In this document: positions 42,715-51,024 of the stretch, piece after piece
Layout of the letters: each line of letters opens with the position of its first letter
Position numbering within the stretch: position 1 is the first letter of the stretch
Assembly: GCF_014196345.1 (NCBI RefSeq)
Contig: NZ_JACIDN010000003.1
Location: 496,001-560,000 of the forward strand
Length of the DNA: 64,000 nucleotides
Direction: 5' to 3'
Origin: Methylobacterium brachythecii
GTDB taxonomy: Bacteria > Pseudomonadota > Alphaproteobacteria > Rhizobiales > Beijerinckiaceae
Notes under the pieces: generated by a model
What the model saw: only the letters and a program-made list of their open reading frames with translations
Told to the model about the DNA's origin: nothing
Databases searched by the model: none
Made by a program: the position numbers and the translations under genes

Positions 42715-43167
42715 TCAGCCCTTGATCCGGGAGAACAGGCGGGCGAGTTCGGCTTCGATCGCAGCTGGGTCCGTGGCGCCGGGCCGACGATAGAGCCCCT
42801 CGACGAGGATCTGGCCCGCACCGCGGCTGAAGAAATCCGTGGCGAAGGTGCGATCGAGGGTGCCGGCCCAGGCGGTCCCACGCGTGGTGGCGGCCTCGTC
42901 GCCGGCGAGTGTGCGGACCACGCGGCGCAGCAGCCGGGCCTGCGCCGTCAGCTTTGAGTCTGGATCCAGGCTGCGCACGCGCCTCAGCTCATTCAGGGCC
43001 GCCCGCCGGATCGTGGTCTGTGCCCGGAGCCACATTACCCGCGCGAGCCCGACGATCAGCGCGGCAGCGAAGCCGAGGGCGATCGCAGCGACGAGCTCAC
43101 CCTGCACGACGTTCCCGCCGGTCGACGGGAGGTGAAGGCCACGCAGGGCAGAGAGGTCGGGGTTCAT
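42715..43167 (-). CDS. DUF4381-type membrane protein of the MoxR/Bat operon
   Basis: A 150-residue protein with a single membrane helix (GELVAAIALGFAAALIVGLA) and a cytosolic helical part with ALNELRRVRSLDPDSKLTAQ, LLRRVVRTLAGDEAATT and WAGTLDRTF. This pattern fits DUF4381, almost always encoded between DUF58 and vWA genes in MoxR operons; its role is unknown. It is 12 bases after the DUF58 gene. Confidence 0.78.
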   Translation of the reverse strand: MNPDLSALRGLHLPSTGGNVVQGELVAAIALGFAAALIVGLARVMWLRAQTTIRRAALNELRRVRSLDPDSKLTAQARLLRRVVRTLAGDEAATTRGTAWAGTLDRTFATDFFSRGAGQILVEGLYRRPGATDPAAIEAELARLFSRIKG

Positions 43168-43179
43168 GACGACTCCCGC

Positions 43180-44106
43180 TCACAGCATCGCATCGAGCCG
43201 CTCCATCAACGGCGCATAGGCTTCCGGTCCGGTCTCCACGTCGATGCGCAGGCCTTCGATGCCGCGGCGGTGCATCTCGGCAAGGCGGTCGTCGGCGGCC
43301 TTGGAGGCGGCATCCGAACGCCCGGCCTGGATCGTACCGCGCACACCATCCGGTGTCGCGAAAGGGTAGAAGCCGGGCATCCGCGTCCGCTCAAAGGCGT
43401 CCGAGATGAGGAGCAGCCGGATCGAGAGACGCTCGGCAAGGACGGTCAGCAGACTGTCGAAATCCGCGCCCGGCTCATCGAGAGACGTCGCCATCACGAG
43501 GTGGCCACCGGATGGCAACAGCGAGCGGGCGAGCGTCAGCATCGCGCCGAGCGGCGGGTCTTTCTTTTCAGAGGCGGCGAGCGCCGCAGCGTGAGCTTGG
43601 GCCATGGCGCCGGTGATCGCGGTCATCGCGCGCTCGCCGCCGCTGGGACGGATCACAACCGGTTCGCCCCCGCTCGCGACGATCAGGCCGACACGGCCAC
43701 CATCCCCGACGACGCGCCAGCCCAGCAACGCCAGGGCCTCGGCCGCCGCGACCGAGCGGAGCGCCCGGCGCGTGCCGAACAGCATGGAGGGGCGGAAATC
43801 GGCGAGCAGCACCACGGACCGGTCGCGCTCGTCGTGATGGGTGCGCACATGTAGCTCGCCCGTGCGCGCGGTGGCGTTGCGGTCGATGAACCGCATGTCG
43901 TCGCCCTCCGACCACAGGCGCACGTCGTCGGGCTCCGAGCCGCGCCCGCGCTTCTTCGTGACGATACCGCCGGGCAGACCGGCCAGCGTGCGCGACGAAG
44001 GCGAGACACCACGCCGGGCGAGATGGCGCAGGCCCATCAGCGTCTCGCCGGAGAGATGAATTCCGGGAGAGAGGTACGGGTCGGCGGGATTGGGGGAAGC
44101 GGTCAT
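43180..44106 (-). CDS. DUF58 domain protein, MxaS-like
   Basis: A 308-residue protein. The DUF58 region has GRGSEPDDVRLWSEGDDMRFIDRNATARTG-type sequence in two blocks (DDVRLWSEGDDMRFIDRNAT; TGELHVRTHHDERDRSVVLL), a degenerate vWA fold (VVLLADFRPSMLFGTRRALR) and LLLISDAFERTRMPG. In Mxa systems MxaS has this domain and pairs with the MoxR ATPase. ATG 44106 gives MTASPNPADP; it is 19 bases after the MoxR gene. Confidence 0.83.
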   Translation of the reverse strand: MTASPNPADPYLSPGIHLSGETLMGLRHLARRGVSPSSRTLAGLPGGIVTKKRGRGSEPDDVRLWSEGDDMRFIDRNATARTGELHVRTHHDERDRSVVLLADFRPSMLFGTRRALRSVAAAEALALLGWRVVGDGGRVGLIVASGGEPVVIRPSGGERAMTAITGAMAQAHAAALAASEKKDPPLGAMLTLARSLLPSGGHLVMATSLDEPGADFDSLLTVLAERLSIRLLLISDAFERTRMPGFYPFATPDGVRGTIQAGRSDAASKAADDRLAEMHRRGIEGLRIDVETGPEAYAPLMERLDAML

Positions 44107-44125
44107 GGGCGCGCCACGCGAACCC

Positions 44126-45133
44126 TCACAACGCCCGCGTCTGTGCGACGAGCCCCTCGATGATGCCACGCGCCGTGCGCCCCTCGGCGGCCGCCCGCCA
44201 GGTCAGGCCGATACGGTGAGCCAGCGCATCGCTCGCCAGCGCCGCGACATCCTCGGGGATGACGTGGTCGCGGCCATGCAGGTAGGCGCGCGCCTTGCCG
44301 GCCACCATCAGGGCGAGGGTGCCACGTGGCGAGGCGGGGTGCTCGATGGCGGCGCGCAGCTCGGGCGAGACGGAGTCGGTGCGCGTGCCGGCGACGAGGC
44401 GCACGAGATAATCCTTCAGCGCTGGCGAGACGTAGGTGGCGAGCGCCGCCTCGCGCGCCGCGCGAACCTCCTCCAGCGACAGCTTCACCGGCATTGCCTC
44501 GGCATGGTGGGTCAGCTCGCCCTCGACGAGGTCGAGGATTTTCCGCTCGGAAGCCTCGTCGGGCATGTCGACGACGACGTGGAGCAGAAAGCGGTCGAGC
44601 TGCGCTTCGGGCAGCGGGAACGTACCAGCATGCTCGATGGGATTCTGCGTCGCGACCACCATGAACGGGTCCGGCAGCTTGTGGGTATGGCCGGCCACGG
44701 TGATCTGACTCTCGGCCATCGACTCCAGCAGGGCCGACTGCACCTTGGGCGGAGCGCGGTTCACCTCGTCGACGAGGATAAGGGAGTGGAAGAGCGGACC
44801 CGGCAGGAACTCGAAGATCCCGGCATCCTGGCGCCATACCGTCGTGCCGGTTAGATCGGCCGGCATCAGATCGGGCGTGCACTGGACGCGGGCGAACGAA
44901 CCGTCGAGGCCTTCCGAGAGCCGTTTCACGGCGCGGGTCTTAGCGAGACCTGGCGCGCCCTCGATCAGCAGATGGCCGCCGCTGAGCAGGCCGATCAGCA
45001 GGCGCTCGACGAGACCGGTGCAACCGATCAGGCCATGTTCGAGACCGTCGCGCAGCGCGAGGACGCGGGAATGGACGCCGTCGGCAGCGGATGAGGGTGC
45101 CGCCGGGCGTTCGGCCAAAGTCGCACCGCTCAT
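44126..45133 (-). CDS. MoxR-family AAA+ ATPase
   Basis: A 335-residue AAA+ protein leading the operon. Walker A is LLIEGAPGLAKTRAVKRL, Walker B LILVDEVNRAPPKVQSALLE, sensor 1 VVATQNPIEHAGTFPLPEAQ and arginine-finger region DRFLLHV. MoxR ATPases act with vWA proteins as chaperones in maturation of periplasmic or membrane enzymes; MxaR is the version for calcium methanol dehydrogenase. ATG 45133 is preferred over an in-frame TTG six bases upstream. A palindromic site lies about 60 bases before it. Confidence 0.9.
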   Translation of the reverse strand: MSGATLAERPAAPSSAADGVHSRVLALRDGLEHGLIGCTGLVERLLIGLLSGGHLLIEGAPGLAKTRAVKRLSEGLDGSFARVQCTPDLMPADLTGTTVWRQDAGIFEFLPGPLFHSLILVDEVNRAPPKVQSALLESMAESQITVAGHTHKLPDPFMVVATQNPIEHAGTFPLPEAQLDRFLLHVVVDMPDEASERKILDLVEGELTHHAEAMPVKLSLEEVRAAREAALATYVSPALKDYLVRLVAGTRTDSVSPELRAAIEHPASPRGTLALMVAGKARAYLHGRDHVIPEDVAALASDALAHRIGLTWRAAAEGRTARGIIEGLVAQTRAL

Positions 45134-45193
45134 GAGCAAGTCGCCCCCGTGACGAGGGCTGGGCCGGTTGCCGGCATATGACGCGTCTCCTCG

Positions 45194-45218
45194 ATGTGGC
45201 TTCTTAAGAGGTCCACAT
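45194..45218. promoter_or_regulatory. Near-palindromic site between the MoxR operon and mgtC-like gene
   Basis: ATGTGG (45194-45199) and CCACAT (45213-45218) flank an almost symmetric core centred on CTTAAG. It lies between divergent genes, 60-85 bases before the MoxR start and about 140 before the mgtC-like start, in an AT-richer spot. The shape suits a dimeric regulator, but the protein is unknown. Confidence 0.4.
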
Positions 45219-45359
45219 GCAGCGGATGTGCCTGCTGCCCGGGCCGGGCGTCAATCCCGCGGACCTGTTCCGAGGGCGACTCGGTCAATTTGCCCGAGGG
45301 AGGAGGCATGCGATGCCGCCTTCACCGAACCGTCACACCGCTGAGCCAATCAGAGCCCG

Positions 45360-46076
45360 ATGCCCGGTCCCTTCGCCTATCCCACCCCCGAAGCCCTCAA
45401 CTCCGCGATCAGCCTCGCCGTCGCCTTTGGCCTCGGCACGCTGATCGGCGCCGAGCGGCAGTATAGACAGCGGACCGCGGGCCTGCGCACGGCGGTCCTC
45501 GTCTCCGTCGGTGCCGCCGCCTTCGTCGATCTCGGCATGCGGCTGACCGGAGGCGACGGCGCGACGCGCACGGTGGCCTACGTGATCTCCGGCATCGGCT
45601 TCCTCGGCGCCGGCGTCATCATGAAGGAGGGCATGAACGTTCGCGGCCTCAACACGGCCGCCACGCTCTGGTGCTCGGCCGCGGTCGGAGCTTTCGCGGG
45701 AGCCGACCTGCCGCTGGAGGCCTGTTTCGTCACCGCCGCGGTCCTAGCCGGCAACACATTGCTGCGCCCGCTGGTCAACCTCATCGACCGCATCCCGATC
45801 GACGAGAGCTCGACGGAGGGAACCTACGAGGTGCTGGTGACGACGGATGCCGAAGCGGCCGGCCCGGCGCGCGACCTGCTCGTCGAGCGGCTGGAGGAGG
45901 CGTCCTATCCAGTGAGCGGTGTCGAGGTGGAGGAGCGCGGCGAGGAAGCGGTCGAGGTCGTCGCCACGCTGACCGCGACCACCGTCGATTCCAAGGAGCT
46001 CGACGCGGTGGTGGCCGAACTCGCTAAGCAGCCAGGCATCCGGCACGCCACCTGGTCGGTGCAGACAGGCGATTGA
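45360..46076 (+). CDS. MgtC/SapB family membrane protein
   Basis: A 238-residue protein. The MgtC domain has LAVAFGLGTLIGAERQYRQR, TAGLRTAVLVSVGAAAFVDL, VISGIGFLGAGVIMKEG and VRGLNTAATLWCSAAVGAFA, then a cytosolic ACT-like tail (YEVLVTTDAEAAGPARDLLV). MgtC proteins in pathogens modulate the F-type ATPase and magnesium stress; in free-living bacteria the role is unclear. Start ATG 45360. It is divergent from the MoxR operon. Confidence 0.9.
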   Translation: MPGPFAYPTPEALNSAISLAVAFGLGTLIGAERQYRQRTAGLRTAVLVSVGAAAFVDLGMRLTGGDGATRTVAYVISGIGFLGAGVIMKEGMNVRGLNTAATLWCSAAVGAFAGADLPLEACFVTAAVLAGNTLLRPLVNLIDRIPIDESSTEGTYEVLVTTDAEAAGPARDLLVERLEEASYPVSGVEVEERGEEAVEVVATLTATTVDSKELDAVVAELAKQPGIRHATWSVQTGD

Positions 46077-46192
46077 TCGGGATGCGCCGAAGCGCGGCCA
46101 GGGGATCACCTCGGGCCTTTCCCTGACCATAGGCGCGCCCATCGTTCGTTCGGCTGTACGACCTTCGAACACCGCCTTCCGGGAGATCGACC

Positions 46193-46879
46193 ATGACCGA
46201 GCGACGCAGGAACGCCTTGATCGTCGGAGCTTCGCGCGGGCTCGGCTTCGGACTCGTCGAGACGCTTCTGGGGCTCGGCTGGCGCGTGACGGCGACCCAG
46301 CGCAAGGCTTCGCCGCAGCTCGCAGCCCTGGCGAGCGAGGCGCTCACCGTCGAGACGGCCGACATCGACGACGATGACGCCGTCTGCGCGCTTCGCGAAC
46401 GGCTGGACGCGCAGAGCTTCGATCTGGTGTTCGTGGTGGCCGGCGTGGCGACCGCGATCGCGGACCCGGTTCACGAGGTCCCACGCGAGGTCGCCGCCCA
46501 AGTCTATCTGACGAACGCGGTCAGCCCGGTCCGCTTCGCCGAAACCTTCGTCGACCGGGTCGCGACGGGGGGCACCATCGCCTTCATGAGTTCGATCCTG
46601 GGCAGCGTCGCGCTCAACGAAAGCGGCGGCTCCGAGACCTATCGGGCGAGCAAGGCGGCGCTGAACACGTATGCGCGCAGCTTCGAGGCACGCCATCGTG
46701 GACGGCCGTTCGGCGTGCTGTTGATCCATCCTGGCTGGGTCCGCACCGACATGGGCGGTGCGGATGCTGACATCGACATCGCGACAAGCGTCGCTGGCAT
46801 GGCCGAGGTCATCGAGGGGCAGATCGGCAAAACTGGAATTGCCTACCTCGACTACGAGGGCCAGCCGCTGGCTTGGTAG
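46193..46879 (+). CDS. Short-chain dehydrogenase/reductase
   Basis: A 228-residue SDR. The dinucleotide loop is ALIVGASRGLGFGLVE (about residues 8-23), the catalytic Ser in MSSILGSVAL, and the YxxxK motif as YRASKAALN; PGWVRTDMGG follows. ADIDDDDAVCALRERLDAQ suggests an NADP/NAD site with acidic residues after beta strand 2. The subgroup resembles csgA/C-factor-like reductases, but the substrate is unknown. A purine stretch (GGGAGATCGACC) precedes ATG 46193. Confidence 0.88.
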   Translation: MTERRRNALIVGASRGLGFGLVETLLGLGWRVTATQRKASPQLAALASEALTVETADIDDDDAVCALRERLDAQSFDLVFVVAGVATAIADPVHEVPREVAAQVYLTNAVSPVRFAETFVDRVATGGTIAFMSSILGSVALNESGGSETYRASKAALNTYARSFEARHRGRPFGVLLIHPGWVRTDMGGADADIDIATSVAGMAEVIEGQIGKTGIAYLDYEGQPLAW

Positions 46880-47186
46880 GCGAATTCCGGGACCAGGGAA
46901 TCAACGAGGTTTCGACGCCAGAGAGCAGCGTTTCGCTTCTTGAGAGGCTCAACAGCGCCCAACGAGCATTCGACGGCTCAGTGAAAACCACCGAGACGGC
47001 GCTGCGGCGACAAAGCGCAGCGCGCCTGTCGATGACCGTCGGACCGTCCAGACCGTCGGATCTGACCGGCTCGCGAGACCCGCCCTGATGCACTGCACGG
47101 GACAATTTGGCATACAAAATACGTCTGCCAAGCCGCTCCTGCCGCTATCCTGTCGCCAAAATCATAGGACGCTTGGATCGCCACGC

Positions 47187-47209
47187 GGCGCATGCGCCGG
47201 TCGCATGCG
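47187..47209. promoter_or_regulatory. Two adjacent GCATGC palindromes upstream of xoxF
   Basis: A perfect 12-base palindrome GGCGCATGCGCC (47187-47198) is followed four bases later by CGCATGCG (47202-47209), an 8-base palindrome with the same core. They lie about 380 bases before xoxF. Adjacent symmetric sites can be binding sites for a regulator, but the function is only a guess. Confidence 0.3.
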
Positions 47210-47293
47210 CGAAGGCAAATATCATCAAACGGCTTTTCTATGAGAATTCGTTACAGTGCGATGCAACATAATAATTGTGCAGAGCAACCATAG

Positions 47294-47386
47294 CTTGACC
47301 GTGAGTTCATCATTCACAGCGACTTGACCGTGTCTTTGTCGCAGCTTGTCGAAGCGAGTTGACGGCGTCGGTTTTTTTCTTAGAGT
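47294..47386 (+). promoter_or_regulatory. Probable xoxF promoter with repeated TTGAC boxes
   Basis: CTTGACCGTG occurs twice, at 47294-47303 and 47323-47332 (29 bases apart), and TTGACGGCG at 47359 is a third similar copy. The last can serve as a -35 element (TTGACG, 47359-47364) with TAGAGT at 47381-47386 as -10 after 16 bases, placing the start of RNA near 47393. The upstream two copies could then be activator sites. The leader would be about 190 bases. Confidence 0.5.
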
Positions 47387-47444
47387 TCGTTCAAGCTTCG
47401 GAACCAGAGGGGTCCGTCCAGGGATGGCGGCCCTAGCCCGATAG

Positions 47445-47471
47445 GCTCTTAAACGTTGTCCGTTGAAGAGC
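47445..47471 (+). promoter_or_regulatory. Hairpin in the probable xoxF leader
   Basis: GCTCTT (47445-47450) pairs with AAGAGC (47466-47471), and AACG (47452-47455) with CGTT (47461-47464), around loop TTGTC with one A-G mismatch. That gives ten pairs. It is 110 bases before the xoxF start. It may stabilise the mRNA or take part in control; there is no T-run. Confidence 0.45.
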
Positions 47472-47580
47472 TTACCGCGAGCTGCCGAGGCGAAACTCGA
47501 TCCCTGTCGCAAACAGCAGGCCGACCTACGCCCGCGGCATTTTGCCGACGGTCGAGGCATAAGGCTTGCCGGAGGAATCC

Positions 47581-49371
47581 ATGAGAGCGGTACATCTTCT
47601 CGCACTCGGTGCGGGCATCGCGGCGGCAACGCCGGCGCTTGCCAACGAAAGCGTTCTGAAGGGCATCGCCAACCCGGCGGAGCAGGTTCTCCAGACGGTT
47701 GACTACGCCAACACCCGTTATTCCAAGCTCGACCAGGTCAACGCCTCCAACGTGAAGAACCTCCAGGTTGCCTGGACCTTCTCGACCGGCGTGCTCCGTG
47801 GTCACGAGGGCTCGCCTCTCGTGGTCGGCAACATGATGTACGTCCACACGCCCTTCCCGAACATCGTCTACGCTCTGGACCTCGACCAGGGCTCGAAGAT
47901 CGTTTGGAAGTACGAGCCGAAGCAGGATCCGTCCGTGATCCCGGTCATGTGCTGTGACACGGTCAACCGTGGTCTGGCCTATGCCGACAACGCCATCCTG
48001 CTTCACCAGGCCGACACCACGCTCGTCTCGCTCGATGCGAAGACCGGCAAGGTGAACTGGTCGGTGAAGAACGGCGACCCGTCCAAGGGCGAGACCAACA
48101 CCGCCACCGTTCTCCCGGTGAAGGACAAGGTCATCGTCGGTATCTCGGGTGGTGAGTTCGGCGTGCAGTGCCACGTCACCGCTTACAACCTGAAGGACGG
48201 CAAGAAGGCTTGGCGCGCTTACTCGGTCGGCACCGACGACCAGCTGCTCGTCGACCCCGAGAAGACCACCGATCTGGGCAAGCCCATCGGCAAGGACTCC
48301 TCGATCAAGACCTGGGAAGGCGACCAGTGGAAGACCGGCGGCGGTTGCACCTGGGGCTGGTACTCCTACGATCCGAAGCTGGACCTCTTCTACTACGGCT
48401 CGGGCAACCCCTCGACCTGGAACCCCAAGCAGCGTCCGGGCGACAACAAGTGGTCGATGACCATTTTCGCTCGTAACCCCGACACGGGTAAGGCGAAGTG
48501 GGTCTACCAGATGACCCCGCACGACGAGTGGGACTTCGACGGCATCAACGAGATGATCCTCACGGATCAGAAGATCGACGGCAAGGAGCGCCCGCTCCTG
48601 ACGCACTTCGACCGTAACGGCCTCGGCTACACGCTCGATCGCGCCACCGGCGAACTCCTCGTGGCTCAGAAGTACGACCCGGCCGTGAACTGGACCACGG
48701 GCGTGGACATGAAGACCGGCCGTCCGGCCGTCGTCGCCAAGTACTCGACCGAGCAAAACGGCGAGGACGTGAACTCGAAGGGCATCTGCCCGGCGGCTCT
48801 CGGCTCCAAGGACCAGCAGCCTGCGGCTTACTCGCCGAAGACCGAGCTGTTCTACGTGCCGACCAACCACGTCTGCATGGACTACGAGCCCTTCAAGGTC
48901 TCGTACACCCCGGGTCAGCCGTACGTTGGTGCTACCCTGTCGATGTACCCCGCGCCGAACAGCCATGGCGGCATGGGTAACTTCATCGCTTGGGACGGCA
49001 AGGTTGGTAAGATCAAGTGGTCGAACCCCGAGCAGTTCTCGGCTTGGGGCGGCGCGCTCGCCACGGCCGGCGACGTGGTCTTCTACGGTACGCTGGAAGG
49101 CTACCTGAAGGCGGTCGACGCCAAGACGGGTAAGGAACTCTACAAGTTCAAGACCCCGTCGGGCATCATCGGCAACGTGATGACCTACGAGCACAAGGGC
49201 AAGCAGTTCATCGCCGTCCTGTCGGGCGTCGGTGGCTGGGCCGGCATCGGCCTCGCGGCCGGCCTGACCGACCCGAATGCTGGTCTCGGTGCCGTCGGTG
49301 GTTACGCCGCTCTGTCGAGCTACACCAACCTCGGTGGCCAGCTGACGGCCTTCGCTCTGCCGAACAACTAA
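47581..49371 (+). CDS. xoxF: Lanthanide-dependent methanol dehydrogenase XoxF
   Basis: A 596-residue PQQ quinoprotein that oxidises methanol in the periplasm. A signal peptide ([21 protein letters not shown]) is present. The adjacent cysteines Cys124-Cys125 (VMCCDT) form the disulfide against PQQ. The catalytic Asp318 and the second Asp320 are in HDEWDFDG; Asp at the latter position, where calcium MxaF has Ala, coordinates the rare-earth ion. W-motifs such as [17 protein letters not shown] are typical. Start ATG 47581 has a GGAGG ribosome site. Codon use is highly biased, as in abundant proteins. Confidence 0.97.
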   Translation: MRAVHLLALGAGIAAATPALANESVLKGIANPAEQVLQTVDYANTRYSKLDQVNASNVKNLQVAWTFSTGVLRGHEGSPLVVGNMMYVHTPFPNIVYALDLDQGSKIVWKYEPKQDPSVIPVMCCDTVNRGLAYADNAILLHQADTTLVSLDAKTGKVNWSVKNGDPSKGETNTATVLPVKDKVIVGISGGEFGVQCHVTAYNLKDGKKAWRAYSVGTDDQLLVDPEKTTDLGKPIGKDSSIKTWEGDQWKTGGGCTWGWYSYDPKLDLFYYGSGNPSTWNPKQRPGDNKWSMTIFARNPDTGKAKWVYQMTPHDEWDFDGINEMILTDQKIDGKERPLLTHFDRNGLGYTLDRATGELLVAQKYDPAVNWTTGVDMKTGRPAVVAKYSTEQNGEDVNSKGICPAALGSKDQQPAAYSPKTELFYVPTNHVCMDYEPFKVSYTPGQPYVGATLSMYPAPNSHGGMGNFIAWDGKVGKIKWSNPEQFSAWGGALATAGDVVFYGTLEGYLKAVDAKTGKELYKFKTPSGIIGNVMTYEHKGKQFIAVLSGVGGWAGIGLAAGLTDPNAGLGAVGGYAALSSYTNLGGQLTAFALPNN

Positions 49372-49395
49372 GTCGCACTTCCAGCGTGACTAACG

Positions 49396-49428
49396 GATGC
49401 CGGCGCGGGTTCCCGCGCCGGCATCTTT
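49396..49428 (+). terminator. Strong hairpin between xoxF and xoxG
   Basis: GATGCCGGCGCGGG (49396-49409) is exactly complementary to CCCGCGCCGGCATC (49412-49425), followed by TTTAT. It begins 24 bases after the xoxF stop. It is a good intrinsic terminator and would lower transcription of xoxG and xoxJ compared with xoxF, or stabilise the 3-prime end of a processed xoxF mRNA. Confidence 0.8.
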
Positions 49429-49502
49429 ATGATTATGTCCTTACGACCAAGGTTGGCGCGGCTTCTTATGTTGCGGCGCAACAAAAAACTGGGAGAAACT
49501 CG

Positions 49503-50093
49503 TTGCGTTATACTAAGAAGTCTGCGCTTCGGACGGCCGCAGCCGTTCTTGCACTTGGAATGATCTCGACGGCTGCTGTGCGCGCGGAAGACGCGGCGCT
49601 CGCCAACAAGCTCGATCCCAACGCGAAGGAGATCGACGACAAGGTGCTCGCCGCCAGCGCGGCCGTGAAAGTCGAAGACGGCAAGTACAAAGACAAGGAC
49701 GGTGACCCGACCTTCCACATCGTTAACGATGGCAAGAAGGTCGATTGGTTCATGTATTCCGGCTACCGCCGGTATCACGCCGAATGCCACGTCTGCCACG
49801 GCCCCGACGCCATGGGCTCGACCTATGCCCCGGCTCTCAAGGATTCGCTCAAGCACCTGAACTACAGCGAGTTCATGGGCATACTGGCCGGCGGCAAGCA
49901 GGACGTGAATTCGTCCGACCAGAAGGTCATGCCGGCCTTCGCCGACAACAAGAACGTGATGTGCTACGCGGACGACCTCTACGTCTACCTGCGCTCGCGC
50001 GCCGCCGGCGCCTGGGGCCGCGCACGTCCGGGTGAGCACGAGGACAAGCCCGACTCCGCCAAGGCGACCGAAAAGGATTGCCTGGGCGGCTGA
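49503..50093 (+). CDS. xoxG: Cytochrome c XoxG, electron acceptor of XoxF
   Basis: A 196-residue c-type cytochrome. A signal peptide (RYTKKSALRTAAAVLALGMI, cleaved near VRAED) is followed by one haem site Cys95-x2-Cys98-His99 in AECHVCHG; a likely axial methionine is in QKVMPAF. XoxG accepts electrons from XoxF. The start is placed at TTG 49503, which has a GGGAGA site seven bases before it and gives a signal peptide directly; upstream in-frame starts would destroy it. Its stop overlaps the xoxJ ATG by one base. Confidence 0.9.
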   Translation: MRYTKKSALRTAAAVLALGMISTAAVRAEDAALANKLDPNAKEIDDKVLAASAAVKVEDGKYKDKDGDPTFHIVNDGKKVDWFMYSGYRRYHAECHVCHGPDAMGSTYAPALKDSLKHLNYSEFMGILAGGKQDVNSSDQKVMPAFADNKNVMCYADDLYVYLRSRAAGAWGRARPGEHEDKPDSAKATEKDCLGG

Positions 50094-50944
50094 TGAGCAC
50101 CCGCGCATCGCTTCACGCTGCGCTCGGCGCGCTCCTGCTGGCAACGGCAGGAGCGCGCACTGCTTTGGCGCAGCATCTCCCCGACATGGTCACCACGGAC
50201 ACGCTCCGCGTCTGCTCCGATCCCGGCAACATGCCGTTCTCCGAGCGCAAGGCCGACGGCTTCGAGAACAAGATCGCGCAGATCATCGCCGACGAGCTCA
50301 AGGTCAAGCTGCGCTATTACTGGCTGACGCAGGGGCCCGGCTTCGTCCGCAACACCCTCGGTACGGGCCTTTGCGACGTCATCATCGGCACGTCGGGCGG
50401 CGACATCGTCCAGCCGACCAACCCCTATTACCGCTCTTCCTACGCATTGATCTCCCGTCACGGCGAGTTGTCCGGCGTGACCTCGCTCGACGACCCGCGG
50501 CTGAAGGACAAGCAGATCGGCATCATCGCCGGCACGCCGCCCGCCGACCGGATCGGTACCCTGGGCCTGACCGCTCAAGCCCATTCCTACGCGGCCTATT
50601 CCTTTGGGGCGGACCGCAAGTTCCAGACGGTGGCCGCCGAGGTCATCGCCGACGTGGCGTCGAAGAAGATCGACGTGGCGCTGCTCTGGGGACCCTCCGG
50701 CGGCTGGCTCGCCAAGCAGAGCGGCGTCGAGATGGACGTGGTGCCGTTGCTGAAGGAGCCGGACCGGCCGCCCATGGCCTTCCGTGTCTCGATGGGCGTA
50801 CGCCTGAACGAGAACGACTGGAAGCGCACGCTCAACACGGCCCTGCGCAAGCGTAAGACCGACATCGAGGCGGTGCTGCGCGAGTACCAGGTTCCGCTGC
50901 TCGACGAGGAAGAAAATAAGCCTCTTCAGTCGTCAGCGGAGTGA
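50093..50944 (+). CDS. xoxJ: Periplasmic binding-like protein XoxJ
   Basis: A 283-residue exported protein with signal peptide (LHAALGALLLATAGARTALA). The mature part has a family-3 solute-binding fold: TLRVCSDPGNMPFSERKADG, FENKIAQIIADELKVKLRYY, VIIGTSGGDIVQPTNPYYRS and DKQIGIIAGTPPADRI. In methanol oxidation gene sets MxaJ/XoxJ is required for an active enzyme; XoxJ is thought to help XoxF assembly or activation. It overlaps xoxG by one base (TGATG), so it is translated from the same mRNA. Confidence 0.92.
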   Translation: MSTRASLHAALGALLLATAGARTALAQHLPDMVTTDTLRVCSDPGNMPFSERKADGFENKIAQIIADELKVKLRYYWLTQGPGFVRNTLGTGLCDVIIGTSGGDIVQPTNPYYRSSYALISRHGELSGVTSLDDPRLKDKQIGIIAGTPPADRIGTLGLTAQAHSYAAYSFGADRKFQTVAAEVIADVASKKIDVALLWGPSGGWLAKQSGVEMDVVPLLKEPDRPPMAFRVSMGVRLNENDWKRTLNTALRKRKTDIEAVLREYQVPLLDEEENKPLQSSAE

Positions 50945-51024
50945 CTTCTCCGTAGTCGCGAGCGCCGGCGCAGCGATCCACAACCAACGGGCGAACCTCG
51001 CATGTGAGGCTCTGGATTGCGTCG

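Larger units (their letters stand above)
46880..47580. other. 701-bp gap before xoxF with regulatory features
   Basis: No convincing gene is seen; short frames here lack family features. The first 200 bases are ordinary. Then come a palindrome pair (47187-47209), an AT-rich stretch 47211-47290, repeated TTGAC boxes (47294-47386) and a hairpin (47445-47471) in what is probably the xoxF leader. The length is much above average for this window, in keeping with complex control of the methanol dehydrogenase. Confidence 0.6.

Noticed and set aside
38544..45133. The mxaRSACKLD part of the mxa operon itself
   Set aside because: There is no mxaFJGI upstream, DUF4381 and BatD-like genes are present, and no mxaD is seen; it is better described as a separate MoxR/Bat operon.
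46873..47088. 71-codon frame downstream of the SDR gene
   Set aside because: It starts inside the SDR gene, has no good ribosome site and its translation is of low complexity with no family pattern.
47393..47580. Lanthanide or PQQ riboswitch in the xoxF leader
   Set aside because: A leader hairpin exists, but no multi-stem aptamer with conserved loops could be built by eye, so only the hairpin is reported.
47581..49371. Calcium-type methanol dehydrogenase MxaF
   Set aside because: The residue after the catalytic region is Asp (WDFDG) rather than Ala, and the neighbours are xoxG and xoxJ with no mxaI small subunit gene.
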